Assembly (NCBI GenBank): GCA_023458595.1
Contig: JAEWYT010000039.1
Coordinates: forward strand, 1-41,351
Origin: Pseudomonadota bacterium
Lineage (GTDB): Bacteria; Pseudomonadota; Alphaproteobacteria; Rhizobiales; Tepidamorphaceae
Length of the DNA: 41,351 bases
Direction of reading: 5' to 3'
This document shows positions 31,083-39,840 of this stretch, piece by piece. Below the pieces are notes generated by a model. That model searched no databases and was not told the DNA's origin. It saw only the letters and a list, made by a program, of their open reading frames with translations. Both the position numbers and the translations under genes were made by a program. The stretch's first letter is position 1, and every line of letters begins with the position of its first letter.

Positions 31083-31343
31083 GCGGTCGGGCACCGGCCT
31101 CGTTCAGCCGGCGGGCAGGCCCTACCTACACGACACAAACCTGTCGAACAAGCGCCGCCTCAACGGGAAATGGGGACGACTCCGGCCGAGCGCAACGCCT
31201 TCGCGTCGCCGGGCGGCCGGGCTCCCGCGAAGGCAGGCTCAGGCGGGCACTCCGACGGCGCGCAGCGGCCATGGCGGCGTCGACGCGCGCCGCGATAGCG
31301 GGCCGGAAAACCGGGAATCCGTCGGAAACCCCGGCGTTTCGCA

Positions 31344-31371
31344 TTGACTCTATAACCGCGCTCCGTATATT
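31344..31371 (+). promoter_or_regulatory. Promoter of rplU-rpmA
   Basis: TTGACT (31344-31349), a 16-base spacer and TATATT (31366-31371) form a strong sigma-70-type promoter. The rest of the gene-free stretch 31083-31516 between the tRNA and rplU is GC-rich, and I see no gene in it. The 145 bases between this promoter and rplU form a long leader. Confidence 0.75.
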
Positions 31372-31516
31372 CCGCCGCGGATCGCGCGGGGGCTTCGGTG
31401 CCGCCGCGCCTAATTGCGCTGTCCGAGGCCAGGTCCGCTCGCAAACAGCCGGATCGCCCGAAGTCCGCTTGAATCGCGGCGCCGAAGGACGCGGGACGAC
31501 AGAAGGAAAAGACCCG

Positions 31517-32014
31517 ATGTTCGCGGTCATCAAGACGGGCGGCAAGCAGTATCGCGTCGCCGCCAACGACAAGATTACCATTGAGAAGCTCCCCGCCGAA
31601 GCCGGCGAGACCGTCACCTTCGAAGAGGTGCTGATGCTCGGCGACGGCGACAAGGCGACGATCGGCACGCCGCTGGTCGCGGGCGCCACCGTCGCCGGCG
31701 AGGTGGTCGAGCAGACCCGCGGCGACAAGATCTTCGTGTTCAAGAAGCGCCGCCGCAAGCATTACCGCCGCCGGGCCGGCCATCGCCAGGACCTCACCGT
31801 GGTGAAGATCACCGACATCCTCACCGACGGCGCCAAGAAGGCGGTCAAGGCCAAGGCGGAACCCAAGGCCGAGAAGGCGGAAGCCGCGGCCGCCCCGGAA
31901 GCGAAAGCCGAAGCGAAGGCGGAAGTCGCCGCCGAAAACAAGGCCGAGGCCAAGAAGCCGGCCGCCAAGAAGGTTCCGGCAAAGAAGGCGGCCCCGAAGG
32001 CAGACAAGGAATAA
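31517..32014 (+). CDS. rplU: 50S ribosomal protein L21 with long C-terminal tail
   Basis: L21 binds 23S rRNA in the large subunit. The first 103 residues are a normal L21 (MFAVIKTGGKQYRV, FKKRRRKHYRRRAGHRQ, VKITDI). A tail of about 60 residues rich in Ala, Lys, Glu and Pro follows, which is longer than in most bacteria but occurs in alphaproteobacteria. The ATG at 31517 has AGAAGGA 10 bases upstream. rpmA follows after 12 bases. Confidence 0.97.
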   Translation: MFAVIKTGGKQYRVAANDKITIEKLPAEAGETVTFEEVLMLGDGDKATIGTPLVAGATVAGEVVEQTRGDKIFVFKKRRRKHYRRRAGHRQDLTVVKITDILTDGAKKAVKAKAEPKAEKAEAAAAPEAKAEAKAEVAAENKAEAKKPAAKKVPAKKAAPKADKE

Positions 32015-32026
32015 GGAGACCGACCA

Positions 32027-32299
32027 ATGGCACATAAGAAAGCAGGCGGTTCGTCCCGCAACGGTCGCGACACGATCGGCCGGCGCCTCGGCGTGAAGAA
32101 GTTCGGCGGCGAGCAGGTCGTCACCGGCAACATCATCATCCGCCAGCGCGGCACCAAATGGCACCCCGGCACGAACGTCGGCATGGGCAAGGATCACACC
32201 ATCTTCGCGACCGCCGACGGCGTCGTCGAGTTCCGCACCTCGACGGGCGGCCGGCAGTACGTATCGGTGGTTTCGCCCGCTCCGGTCCCGGCCGAGTAA
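32027..32299 (+). CDS. rpmA: 50S ribosomal protein L27
   Basis: L27 lies near the peptidyl transferase centre. The 90-residue protein begins MAHKKAGGSSRNGRD and has the conserved GVKKFGGEQVVTGNIIIRQRG. The N-terminus is the normal short form without a cleavable extension. It is the second gene of the rplU operon and ends before the terminator at 32357. Confidence 0.98.
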   Translation: MAHKKAGGSSRNGRDTIGRRLGVKKFGGEQVVTGNIIIRQRGTKWHPGTNVGMGKDHTIFATADGVVEFRTSTGGRQYVSVVSPAPVPAE

Positions 32300-32356
32300 C
32301 CGGCGACCTTTCCGCCGGTGTCCTGATCGAACCCGGCGAAAGCGAACGAGAAAGCC

Positions 32357-32394
32357 AGGGGAGACGGGACACCGTCTCCCCTGATTTCGTTTTG
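32357..32394 (+). terminator. Terminator after rpmA
   Basis: An 11-bp perfect stem, AGGGGAGACGG (32357-32367) with CCGTCTCCCCT (32372-32382), and the loop GACA is followed by GATTTCGTTTT. It lies between rpmA and the acetyltransferase gene. Confidence 0.75.
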
Positions 32395-32405
32395 GACCAG
32401 CGCTC

Positions 32406-32972
32406 ATGGCGTCATCGCTTGAATCCGAGATCCTGACCGAACGGCTGCTGCTGCGCCCGCTCGCCGATGCCGACGCGCCGGCGATCCAGGAGATGGCGGG
32501 CGACGAACGCGTGGCCCGCTTCACGGCCCGCGTCCCCCATCCCTATCCCGCCGGCGCGGCCGAGGAGATCATCGCCGAGGCGCGCCGGCAGGTCGCCCGC
32601 GACGAGGCGCGGATATTCGCCATCGCCCTGAAGGAGGAGCCGTCGGCCCTGATCGGCATGATCGGGCTCGAGCGGCGCGACGATGGCAGGGTCGAGATCG
32701 GCTACTGGCTCGGCGCGCCGTTCTGGGGGCGCGGCCTGATGAGCGAGGCCGCGAAGGCGGTCGCCGCCTTCGGTCTCAGATGGCGGCCCGGGGAAACCAT
32801 CGTCACGCACACCTTTCCGGAGAACGTCGCCTCGCAGCGGGTGCTCGAGAAGGCCGGATTCCGCCGCGACGGCACGACCGCCTTCGATGCACCGGCGCGC
32901 CCCCGCACGAGGATCGAGAACGCGCCGGTCTTCGTCTTCGATCCGCGCGCCATCGGGGAGCCGGGCCGATGA
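32406..32972 (+). CDS. GNAT acetyltransferase, RimJ/RimL type
   Basis: The 188-residue protein uses acetyl-CoA to acetylate an amino group; the target is not known. It has the pattern LTERLLLRPLADADAPAI, the central EIGYWLGAPFWGRGLMSEA (acetyl-CoA loop, about 97-115) and ENVASQRVLEKAGFRRDG near 139-156. A GNAT gene between rpmA and obgE is usual in Hyphomicrobiales. Its stop overlaps the obgE start (ATGA). Confidence 0.9.
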   Translation: MASSLESEILTERLLLRPLADADAPAIQEMAGDERVARFTARVPHPYPAGAAEEIIAEARRQVARDEARIFAIALKEEPSALIGMIGLERRDDGRVEIGYWLGAPFWGRGLMSEAAKAVAAFGLRWRPGETIVTHTFPENVASQRVLEKAGFRRDGTTAFDAPARPRTRIENAPVFVFDPRAIGEPGR

Positions 32973-34018
32973 AGTTCCTCGACCAGGCGAAAGTCTATGT
33001 GAAGGCCGGCGACGGCGGCGCAGGCTGCGTCTCGTTCCGCCGCGAGAAGTTCGTCGAGTTCGGCGGCCCCGACGGCGGCGACGGCGGCAAGGGCGGCGAC
33101 GTCTGGGTCGAGTGCGTCGACGGCCTCAACACGCTGATCGACTACCGCTACCAGCAGCACTTCAAGGCGAAGAAGGGCGAGCACGGCAAGGGCGCCAACC
33201 GCACCGGCGCCGGCGGCCCGGACGCGATCCTGAAGGTTCCGGTCGGCACCGAGGTGCTGGACGACGACCAGGAGACCGTGATCGCCGATCTCACCGAGGT
33301 CGGCCAGCGCGTGAAGATCGCGTCGGGCGGCAATGGCGGCTTCGGCAACGCCCATTTCAAATCCTCTACCAACCAGGCCCCCCGCCGCGCCAATCCCGGC
33401 CTTGCCGGCGAGGAGCGCTGGATCTGGCTGCGCCTGAAGCTGATCGCCGACGCCGGTCTCGTCGGCCTGCCGAATGCCGGCAAGTCGACCTTCCTGGCGA
33501 GCGTGACGGCGGCCAAGCCGAAGATCGCCGACTATCCCTTCACCACGCTCCATCCCAATCTCGGCGTCGTGCGGCTCGATACCCGCGAGTTCGTGCTCGC
33601 CGACATTCCGGGTCTGATCGAGGGCGCGCACGAGGGCGCCGGCATCGGCGACCGTTTCCTCGGCCATGTCGAGCGCTGCCGTGTGCTGATGCATCTGGTC
33701 GATGCGACGCAGGAAGACGTGGCGGAGGCCTACCGCGTCATCCGCGGCGAGCTCGAGGCCTATGGCGCGGGCCTCGACGAGAAGCCCGAGCTTCTGGCGC
33801 TGTCGAAATGCGACGCCGTCGACCCGGAAGAGCTGAAGAAGAAGCGCCGGGCCCTCGCCAGGGCGTCCGGCGCCGACGTGCTGCTCGTCTCCGCAGCGAC
33901 GGGCGCGGGCATGCGCGATGCCCTCGGGCTGATGCTGAAGGTGATCGACCAAGCCCGTGCCGAGGACGAGGCGAGGGAGAAGGCCGAGGTCATCAAGCGC
34001 GAAGGCTGGAGGCCCTGA
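32969..34018 (+). CDS. obgE: GTPase ObgE/CgtA
   Basis: ObgE is a GTPase that assists 50S assembly and stress control. The 349-residue protein has the Gly-rich Obg domain (MKFLDQAKVYVKAGDGGAG, to about 158) followed by the G domain: GLPNAGKST (about 165-173), DIPGLIEGAH (about 212-221), SKCD (about 279-282) and SAATGAG. It lacks a long C-terminal extension. The ATG at 32969 overlaps the GNAT stop; longer in-frame readings start inside that gene. Confidence 0.97.
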   Translation: MKFLDQAKVYVKAGDGGAGCVSFRREKFVEFGGPDGGDGGKGGDVWVECVDGLNTLIDYRYQQHFKAKKGEHGKGANRTGAGGPDAILKVPVGTEVLDDDQETVIADLTEVGQRVKIASGGNGGFGNAHFKSSTNQAPRRANPGLAGEERWIWLRLKLIADAGLVGLPNAGKSTFLASVTAAKPKIADYPFTTLHPNLGVVRLDTREFVLADIPGLIEGAHEGAGIGDRFLGHVERCRVLMHLVDATQEDVAEAYRVIRGELEAYGAGLDEKPELLALSKCDAVDPEELKKKRRALARASGADVLLVSAATGAGMRDALGLMLKVIDQARAEDEAREKAEVIKREGWRP

Positions 34019-34022
34019 GGCG

Positions 34023-35138
34023 ATGCGCAAGCTTTCGTCCTACAAGCGGATCGTCGTCAAGATCGGCTCGGCCCTGCTCGTCGATCCGGCGAAGGGCGTG
34101 AAGTGCGACTGGCTGAAGGGCCTCGCCGCCGACGTGGCGCGGCTTGCCGCAGCCGGCGCGGAGATGATCATCGTCTCCTCGGGCGCGATCGCGCTCGGCC
34201 GCTCGGTGCTGGCGATGCCGCGCGGGCCGCTGAAGCTCGAGGAAAGCCAGGCCGCCGCCGCCATCGGCCAGATCGCGCTGGCGCGCGCCTGGTCGGAGGC
34301 GCTCGGCGAGCACGGACTGAAGGCCGGCCAGATCCTCGTCACGCTCGGCGACACCGAGGAGCGCCGTCGCTACCTGAACGCCCGCTCGACCATGGCGACG
34401 CTGCTGCGGCTGAAGGCCGTGCCCGTCATCAACGAGAACGACACGGTGGCGACCAGCGAGATCCGCTACGGCGACAACGACCGCCTCGCCGCCCGCATCG
34501 CCACCATGATGAGCGCCGACTGTCTGGTGCTGCTGTCCGACGTCGACGGCCTCTACACCGCGCCGCCGGCGAGCGATCCGAATGCGGCGTTCATCCCCGA
34601 GGTCGAGGCGGTGACGCCGCGGATCGAGGCGATGGCGGGCGCGGCGGGCTCGGAGCTGTCGCGCGGCGGCATGCAGACGAAGATCGAGGCCGCCCGCATC
34701 GCGACCGATGCCGGCACGGCGATGGCGATCGCCTCCGGCCACGTCGACCATCCGCTTGCAGCGATCGACGGCGGCGGCCGGGCGACCTGGTTCCGCCCCC
34801 ACGGCGATCCGGTCGCCGCGCGCAAGAAATGGATCGCCGGCGCTCTCGAGCCGCGCGGGAGCCTGGTCGTCGACGACGGCGCCGTCGAGGCGCTGAAGGC
34901 GGGAAAGAGCCTGCTGCCGGCCGGCGTGCGCCGCGTCGAGGGGGTATTCGCCCGCGGCGACGCCGTCGTCATCCGCGACGGCGAGGGCCGCGAGATCGGT
35001 CGCGGGCTCACCGCCTACGACCGTGACGACGCCGAGCGGATCGTCGGCCGCAACAGCCGGGAAATCTCCGGCATTCTGGGTTATGCTGGCCGCGCCGAGA
35101 TGGTCCACCGCGACGATCTGACGATGAAGAAGCTGTGA
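34023..35138 (+). CDS. proB: Glutamate 5-kinase
   Basis: ProB phosphorylates glutamate, the first step of proline synthesis. The 371-residue protein has the amino-acid kinase domain (KRIVVKIGSALL, VSSGAIALG, NENDTVATSEIRYGDND, LLSDVDGLYT) and a C-terminal PUA domain (about 275-370). It starts 4 bases after obgE. proA follows directly. Confidence 0.97.
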   Translation: MRKLSSYKRIVVKIGSALLVDPAKGVKCDWLKGLAADVARLAAAGAEMIIVSSGAIALGRSVLAMPRGPLKLEESQAAAAIGQIALARAWSEALGEHGLKAGQILVTLGDTEERRRYLNARSTMATLLRLKAVPVINENDTVATSEIRYGDNDRLAARIATMMSADCLVLLSDVDGLYTAPPASDPNAAFIPEVEAVTPRIEAMAGAAGSELSRGGMQTKIEAARIATDAGTAMAIASGHVDHPLAAIDGGGRATWFRPHGDPVAARKKWIAGALEPRGSLVVDDGAVEALKAGKSLLPAGVRRVEGVFARGDAVVIRDGEGREIGRGLTAYDRDDAERIVGRNSREISGILGYAGRAEMVHRDDLTMKKL

Positions 35139-35146
35139 GGGACGAG

Positions 35147-36439
35147 ATGGCCGCCGAAGTTCACGAGTTCGCCCGCAAGGACGACGTCGAGAACGTCATG
35201 CTCGACATCGGCCGGCGCGCCCGCGCCGCCGCCGGCGTCCTGGCGACCGCCCCGACGCAGCAGAAGAACGCCGCGCTCTCGGCCATGGCCGACGCCCTGC
35301 GCGCCCGCTTGGGCGAGATCCTTCAGGCCAACGCGAAGGACATGCAGGCGGCGGAATCGCGCGGCACGGCGGGCGCCTTCCTCGACCGGCTGAAGCTCGA
35401 CCCCGCGCGCATCGAGGCGACGGCGAAGGGCATCGAGGACATCGTCGCGCTCGCCGATCCGGTCGGCTCGGTGATCGCCGAATGGGACCGGCCCAACGGC
35501 CTGCACATCGAGCGCGTGCGCACGCCGCTCGGCGTCATCGGCGTGATCTTCGAGAGCCGCCCGAACGTGACCGCCGACGCCGGCGCCCTGTGCCTGAAGG
35601 CCGGCAACGCGGTGATCCTGCGCCCCGGTTCGGAGAGCTTCCATTCCTCCCGCGCGATCCACGCCTGTCTCGCCGAGGGGCTGAGGGAAGCCGGCCTGCC
35701 CGTCGACGCGATCCAGATCGTGCCGACCACCGACCGCGCCGCCGTCGGCGAGATGCTGAAGGGCCTCGCGGGCACCGTCGACGTGATCGTCCCGCGCGGC
35801 GGAAAGAGCCTCGTCGGCCGGGTGCAGGCGGAGGCCCGGGTTCCGGTCTTCGCGCATCTGGAAGGCATCTGCCACGTCTACGTCCATGCCCCGGCCGACC
35901 TCGAGATGGCGAAGGCGATCGTCGTCAACGCCAAGATGCGCCGCACGGGCATATGCGGTGCCGCCGAGACCCTGCTGATGGATCGCAGCCTCGTCGAAAC
36001 CCATTTGACGCCCGTCGTCGCCGCCCTGATCGACGCCGGCTGCGAGGTGCGCGGCGACGAGACCGTGCGGAAGGCCGACCCCCGCGTCGTCCCCGCGACC
36101 CCGGAGGATTTCGGCAGGGAGTTCCTCGACGCGATCATCGCCGCGAAGGTCGTCGACGGCCTCGACGAGGCGATCGGCCACATCGCCCGCTACGGCTCGA
36201 GCCACACCGAGGCGATCGTCACGGACGACCAGGCGGCCGCGGACGAATTCTTCGCCCGCGTCGATTCGGCGATCCTCCTGCACAACGCCTCGACCCAGTT
36301 CGCCGACGGCGGCGAGTTCGGCATGGGCGCGGAGATCGGCATCGCCACCGGCCGCATGCACGCGCGTGGGCCCGTCGGCGTCGAGCAACTGACGAGCTTC
36401 AAGTACCGCGTCCGCGGCACCGGCCAGACGCGGCCGTGA
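35147..36439 (+). CDS. proA: Gamma-glutamyl phosphate reductase
   Basis: ProA reduces glutamyl phosphate to glutamate semialdehyde with NADPH, the second step of proline synthesis. The 430-residue protein has the aldehyde dehydrogenase-type fold with FESRPNVTADAGALCLKAGN and the catalytic C270 in RRTGICGAAE. The ATG at 35147 has AGGGA 5-9 bases upstream; a GTG at 35135 overlapping the proB stop is a weaker choice. Confidence 0.96.
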   Translation: MAAEVHEFARKDDVENVMLDIGRRARAAAGVLATAPTQQKNAALSAMADALRARLGEILQANAKDMQAAESRGTAGAFLDRLKLDPARIEATAKGIEDIVALADPVGSVIAEWDRPNGLHIERVRTPLGVIGVIFESRPNVTADAGALCLKAGNAVILRPGSESFHSSRAIHACLAEGLREAGLPVDAIQIVPTTDRAAVGEMLKGLAGTVDVIVPRGGKSLVGRVQAEARVPVFAHLEGICHVYVHAPADLEMAKAIVVNAKMRRTGICGAAETLLMDRSLVETHLTPVVAALIDAGCEVRGDETVRKADPRVVPATPEDFGREFLDAIIAAKVVDGLDEAIGHIARYGSSHTEAIVTDDQAAADEFFARVDSAILLHNASTQFADGGEFGMGAEIGIATGRMHARGPVGVEQLTSFKYRVRGTGQTRP

Positions 36440-36463
36440 AGCGCCGCCCGTGAACCGCCGGCC

Positions 36464-37129
36464 GTGAACCGCAAGTCCGTCAGACGCCAGCCCGGCGCTT
36501 TGGCTGCGCCCAAGCCCGCATGGGCGGGGCTGCCCCCCCATGGCGCGGGCCAGCGCATCGGCCTGCTCGGCGGATCGTTCAATCCGCCCCATGCCGGTCA
36601 TCGGCTCATCAGCGAGATGGCGCTGCACCGGCTGCGGCTCGACGCGGTCTGGTGGCTGGTGACGCCTGGAAATCCGCTGAAGGACCCCGCCGCGCTGAGA
36701 CCGATGGCCGAGCGCATCGCCGAGGCCGGCCGCGTCGCCCGCCATCCGCGCATCCGCGTCACCTCGATCGAGGCGGACGTCGGGGTGAGCCGCACCCGCG
36801 ACACGCTGCGCTTCCTGATCGAGCGCTGCCCGACCCTGCGCTTCGTCTGGCTGATGGGCGCCGACAACCTGACGGGGTTCCATCGCTGGCACGCCTGGCA
36901 GGAGATCGCCGAACTGGTGCCGATCGCCGTGATCGACCGGCCGGGCAACACCCTGCACGCGGCGGCGGGCCGCGCCGCCGCCTGGCTCGCCCGCTACCGG
37001 GTCGACGAATCGGACGCCGCCACCCTCGCCGATCGCGACCCGCCGGCCTGGGTTTTCCTGCACGGGCGCCGTTCGCCGCTTTCCTCCACGGAACTGCGGC
37101 GCTCGGCGGCGCCGGCCCGGCCGCGCTAA
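36464..37129 (+). CDS. nadD: Nicotinate-nucleotide adenylyltransferase
   Basis: NadD makes deamido-NAD from nicotinate mononucleotide and ATP. The 221-residue protein has GGSFNPPHAGH (about 35-45), the nucleotide-binding motif, WLMGADNL and the C-terminal SSTELR. It begins with GTG at 36464; the upstream sequence repeats CGTGAACCGC, so the exact start is uncertain, and the first 30 residues look like a poorly conserved extension. Confidence 0.94.
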   Translation: MNRKSVRRQPGALAAPKPAWAGLPPHGAGQRIGLLGGSFNPPHAGHRLISEMALHRLRLDAVWWLVTPGNPLKDPAALRPMAERIAEAGRVARHPRIRVTSIEADVGVSRTRDTLRFLIERCPTLRFVWLMGADNLTGFHRWHAWQEIAELVPIAVIDRPGNTLHAAAGRAAAWLARYRVDESDAATLADRDPPAWVFLHGRRSPLSSTELRRSAAPARPR

Positions 37130-37245
37130 ATGAGGGCCGGCTTATTGAAATTGTTACAGTGCCTGCCTTATCTTGAAGGGACGGCAGGCCTCGCCGGGTG
37201 CGCGGCCGCCGCTGATCTCGGATGGTATGACGAGAGGTAGAACCC

Positions 37246-37662
37246 CTGACACCATCGAACTCCGCTGAGGGCGTCGTCCGCGGCGCGCCTCCCCTTGCGG
37301 CCGGCCGGCAGGTAGATCCGTCGGACGGACTGCTCGAGACGATCCTGACCGCGCTGGAAGACGGCAAGGCCGAGGATGTCGTCACAATCGATCTCGTTGG
37401 AAAATCGTCGATCGCCGACACCATGGTCGTCGCCTCCGGGCGGTCGGACCGCCATGTCGGCGCCGTGGCCGATCGCGTGCTGCGGGCGCTCAAGGAGGCC
37501 GGCTTCGGCAAGGCCGCCGTCGAGGGTCTACAGACCTGTGACTGGGTGCTGATCGACGCCGGCAACGTCATCGTCCACCTGTTCCGCCCCGAGGTCCGCG
37601 CCTTCTACAATCTGGAGAAGATGTGGTCCTCGGAGATTCCGCGCGAACGGGTGGTGGTCTGA
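37246..37662 (+). CDS. rsfS: Ribosomal silencing factor RsfS, no canonical start codon
   Basis: RsfS binds L14 and blocks subunit joining when nutrients are low. The conserved part runs from LLETILTALEDGKAEDVVTI through GKSSIADTMVVASGRSDRHV to CDWVLIDAGNVIVHLFRPEVRAFYNLE (shown in part). In this frame the first ATG is at 37423, which would remove the first third of the domain, and no ATG, GTG or TTG lies between it and the in-frame stop at 37228. A CTG at 37246 has GAGAGG 8 bases upstream and fits a 138-residue product. The alternative is a sequence error near the 5' end. Confidence 0.8.
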   Translation: MTPSNSAEGVVRGAPPLAAGRQVDPSDGLLETILTALEDGKAEDVVTIDLVGKSSIADTMVVASGRSDRHVGAVADRVLRALKEAGFGKAAVEGLQTCDWVLIDAGNVIVHLFRPEVRAFYNLEKMWSSEIPRERVVV

Positions 37663-37704
37663 CGCCGTAGCGACCGGACCGGCGGCCAGCCCGCCGGCGA
37701 ACCG

Positions 37705-38184
37705 ATGCGAATCGATATTCTCGCCGTGGGGCGCCTCAAGGCGGGAGGCGGCGAACACGACCTCGTCGAGCGCTATCTGGAGCGCGCCCGCGCCGGTGGC
37801 CGGGCGGTCGGCCTGACCGGATTCGAGGTCGGCGAGATCGCCGACGCGAAGAACGTCCCCAATGCGAAGGGCCTGGAAGCCGAGGCGCTGCTCGCCCGGA
37901 TGAGGCCCGGGTCCCGCCGGGTCGTCCTCGACGAGCGCGGCAGGACCATGCCGAGCGCGCGCTTCGCCGAAATCGTCGGCGAGTGGCGCGATCAGGGCGC
38001 CCCCGCGACGGCTTTCCTGATCGGCGGGCCGGACGGGCACGGCGAGGCCGCGCGGGCGGGCGCCGATCTCCTTCTCTCCTTCGGCGCCATGACCTGGCCG
38101 CATCAGCTCGTCCGCGCCATGCTCGCCGAGCAGCTCTACCGGGCGGTGACGATCCTCACGGGGCACCCCTATCACCGGGCGTGA
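37705..38184 (+). CDS. rlmH: 23S rRNA pseudouridine1915-N3-methyltransferase RlmH
   Basis: RlmH methylates pseudouridine 1915 of 23S rRNA at the decoding interface. The 159-residue SPOUT-fold protein has VVLDERGR, IGGPDGH (SAM site) and the C-terminal LAEQLYRAVTILTGHPYHR. It follows rsfS in the usual order for the group. Confidence 0.96.
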   Translation: MRIDILAVGRLKAGGGEHDLVERYLERARAGGRAVGLTGFEVGEIADAKNVPNAKGLEAEALLARMRPGSRRVVLDERGRTMPSARFAEIVGEWRDQGAPATAFLIGGPDGHGEAARAGADLLLSFGAMTWPHQLVRAMLAEQLYRAVTILTGHPYHRA

Positions 38185-38217
38185 GGACCGGCCGCGACAT
38201 GGCCGACCTCTCCGCCG

Positions 38218-38303
38218 TCGTGGCCGGGCTCGTCCCGGCCGTCCACGGTGCTATCTGCGGCCGAGGCCGCTCGTGGATGCCCGGGACAAGCCGGGGCATG
38301 GCG
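38218..38303. repeat. Intergenic palindromic repeat (REP-like)
   Basis: A left arm (about 38218-38247, containing GGCCGGGCTCGTCCCGGCCG) and a right arm (about 38271-38303, containing GCCCGGGACAAGCCGGGGC) form an imperfect inverted repeat. Similar GGCCGGGCTTGTCCCGG-type repeats are spread through intergenic DNA in Hyphomicrobiales. It fills much of the gene-free stretch 38185-38517, in which a third partial arm (GGCCGGGATGAC, about 38367) is also seen. Confidence 0.6.
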
Positions 38304-38517
38304 CCGTGCGGGTGAAGGGCCCATCGCAACAGCATCTCCGTCGTCAGTCCGGCTCGCGCTAGGCTTGGCCGGGATGACAAGGCAGAGGGGATCGGCGCCT
38401 GGCGGGGCGGAAAGGGCAAATCCGGCCATGGACAAACGGTAACCGGCGCCGGCCCCGTTCTCGCCGCAAATGTACGGTTATCAACCCGTTAACGCTCGAG
38501 GTCCTAGTATAGGCTCC

Positions 38518-39840
38518 ATGCGATTCCATGTATCGACGCGCCGGGCTCCGGCGGTCGCGGCGATCCTCGCCACGGCCGTGCTGGTCTGCGCGCCGGACCT
38601 GACGGCGCGGGCCGAGGACCGGCCCGCCGAATCCGCCCAGGCACGGCAGGAGCGAATCGAGAAGGAAAAGGCGCTGGAGGCGGTCCGCAGGAACATCGAG
38701 GCGCAGAACGAGGCCGAAGCGAAGCTTTCGGCCGAGATCGAGGCGCTGGGCAAGGACCGCGCCGCCCTGAACGAACAGCTTATCGGGACCGCCGCGCGGA
38801 TCCAGGAGATCGAGGTCACGATCGACGGCGTCGAGGATCGCATCGAATCGCTGGAGGGGCGCGAGAGCGAGCTGCGCGCTTCGTTGCGTTCCCGCACCGG
38901 CCTGCTGGCCGAGCTGCTCGGCGCGCTCGAGCGCATGGGCCGGCGTCCGCCGCCGGCGGTCCTCGTCGAGCCCTCCGACGCGCTGAAGACTGTGCGCACC
39001 GCGATCCTGCTCGGCGCCGTCCTGCCGGGCGTTCGCGTCGAGACGGAGGCGCTCGCCTCCGATCTCGAGGAGATGGGTCGGCTCAAGCGCGAGATCGACG
39101 GCGAGAAGACCCGGCTGCTGGCCCGCTCGCGCGATCTCGACGGCGAGCGGCGGCGCATCGCCGCGCTGGTGGAAGCCAAGCGCCAGTCGGTCGCCGAAAG
39201 CGAGCAGCAGCTCGGCTCCGTGCGCGAAAAGGCGAAGGAACTCGCCGCCGACGCCCGGAACCTCGAGGAACTGATCGCCTCGATCGACCGCGAGATCGCC
39301 GTCGCCGAACGCCAGGCGGAAGCCGCCGCCCGGGCGCCGCTGACGCCGGAACAGGCGCTCGGCGCCCTGCGCGATCCCGCCCGGCTCGAGCCCGCCGTCG
39401 CCTTCTCCGACGCCAAGGGCCTTCTGCCCATGCCGGTCAAGGGCGCGGTGACACAGGATTTCGGCGTGCGGGACGCCTTCGGCAGCCCCTCGCGCGGCAT
39501 TTCGATCGCGACGCGCTCCCAGGCGCAGGTCACCGCGCCGAGCGACGGCTGGGTCGTCTATGCCGGCCCGTTCCGGTCATACGGGCAACTCTTGATCCTG
39601 AACGCCGGCGGCGGATATCATGTGCTGCTCGCCGGCCTGGATACTATATCGGTCGATCTCGGTCAGTTCGTTCTGACCGGCGAACCAGTGGGACAGATGG
39701 GCGGGCTTGTGCTTGCAAGTACCGAAAACGTGACTGTCGGGCGCAGCCAACCGGTCCTATATGTCGAATTTCGGAAGGATGGGCACCCCATCGATCCCGC
39801 CCCCTGGTGGGCGGAAGGCCGCACGGGAGTAGGCGGATAA
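38518..39840 (+). CDS. envC: Murein hydrolase activator EnvC
   Basis: EnvC-type proteins switch on cell-wall amidases during division. The 440-residue protein has a signal peptide (to about residue 33, ending TARA), a long coiled coil (about 45-285) and a C-terminal LytM domain (about 305-430). The LytM metal ligands are replaced (RGISIATR where HxGID is usual; VEFRKDG at the end), so it is probably an activator and not an enzyme. The ATG at 38518 is chosen over 38470 because it begins a proper signal peptide. It overlaps ctpA by one base (TAATG). Confidence 0.9.
   Translation: MRFHVSTRRAPAVAAILATAVLVCAPDLTARAEDRPAESAQARQERIEKEKALEAVRRNIEAQNEAEAKLSAEIEALGKDRAALNEQLIGTAARIQEIEVTIDGVEDRIESLEGRESELRASLRSRTGLLAELLGALERMGRRPPPAVLVEPSDALKTVRTAILLGAVLPGVRVETEALASDLEEMGRLKREIDGEKTRLLARSRDLDGERRRIAALVEAKRQSVAESEQQLGSVREKAKELAADARNLEELIASIDREIAVAERQAEAAARAPLTPEQALGALRDPARLEPAVAFSDAKGLLPMPVKGAVTQDFGVRDAFGSPSRGISIATRSQAQVTAPSDGWVVYAGPFRSYGQLLILNAGGGYHVLLAGLDTISVDLGQFVLTGEPVGQMGGLVLASTENVTVGRSQPVLYVEFRKDGHPIDPAPWWAEGRTGVGG

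Noticed and set aside
35081..37063. 660-residue minus-strand open frame opposite proA and nadD
   Set aside because: The genes on the plus strand are unmistakable, and the minus-strand product is Arg/Asp/His-rich shadow sequence.
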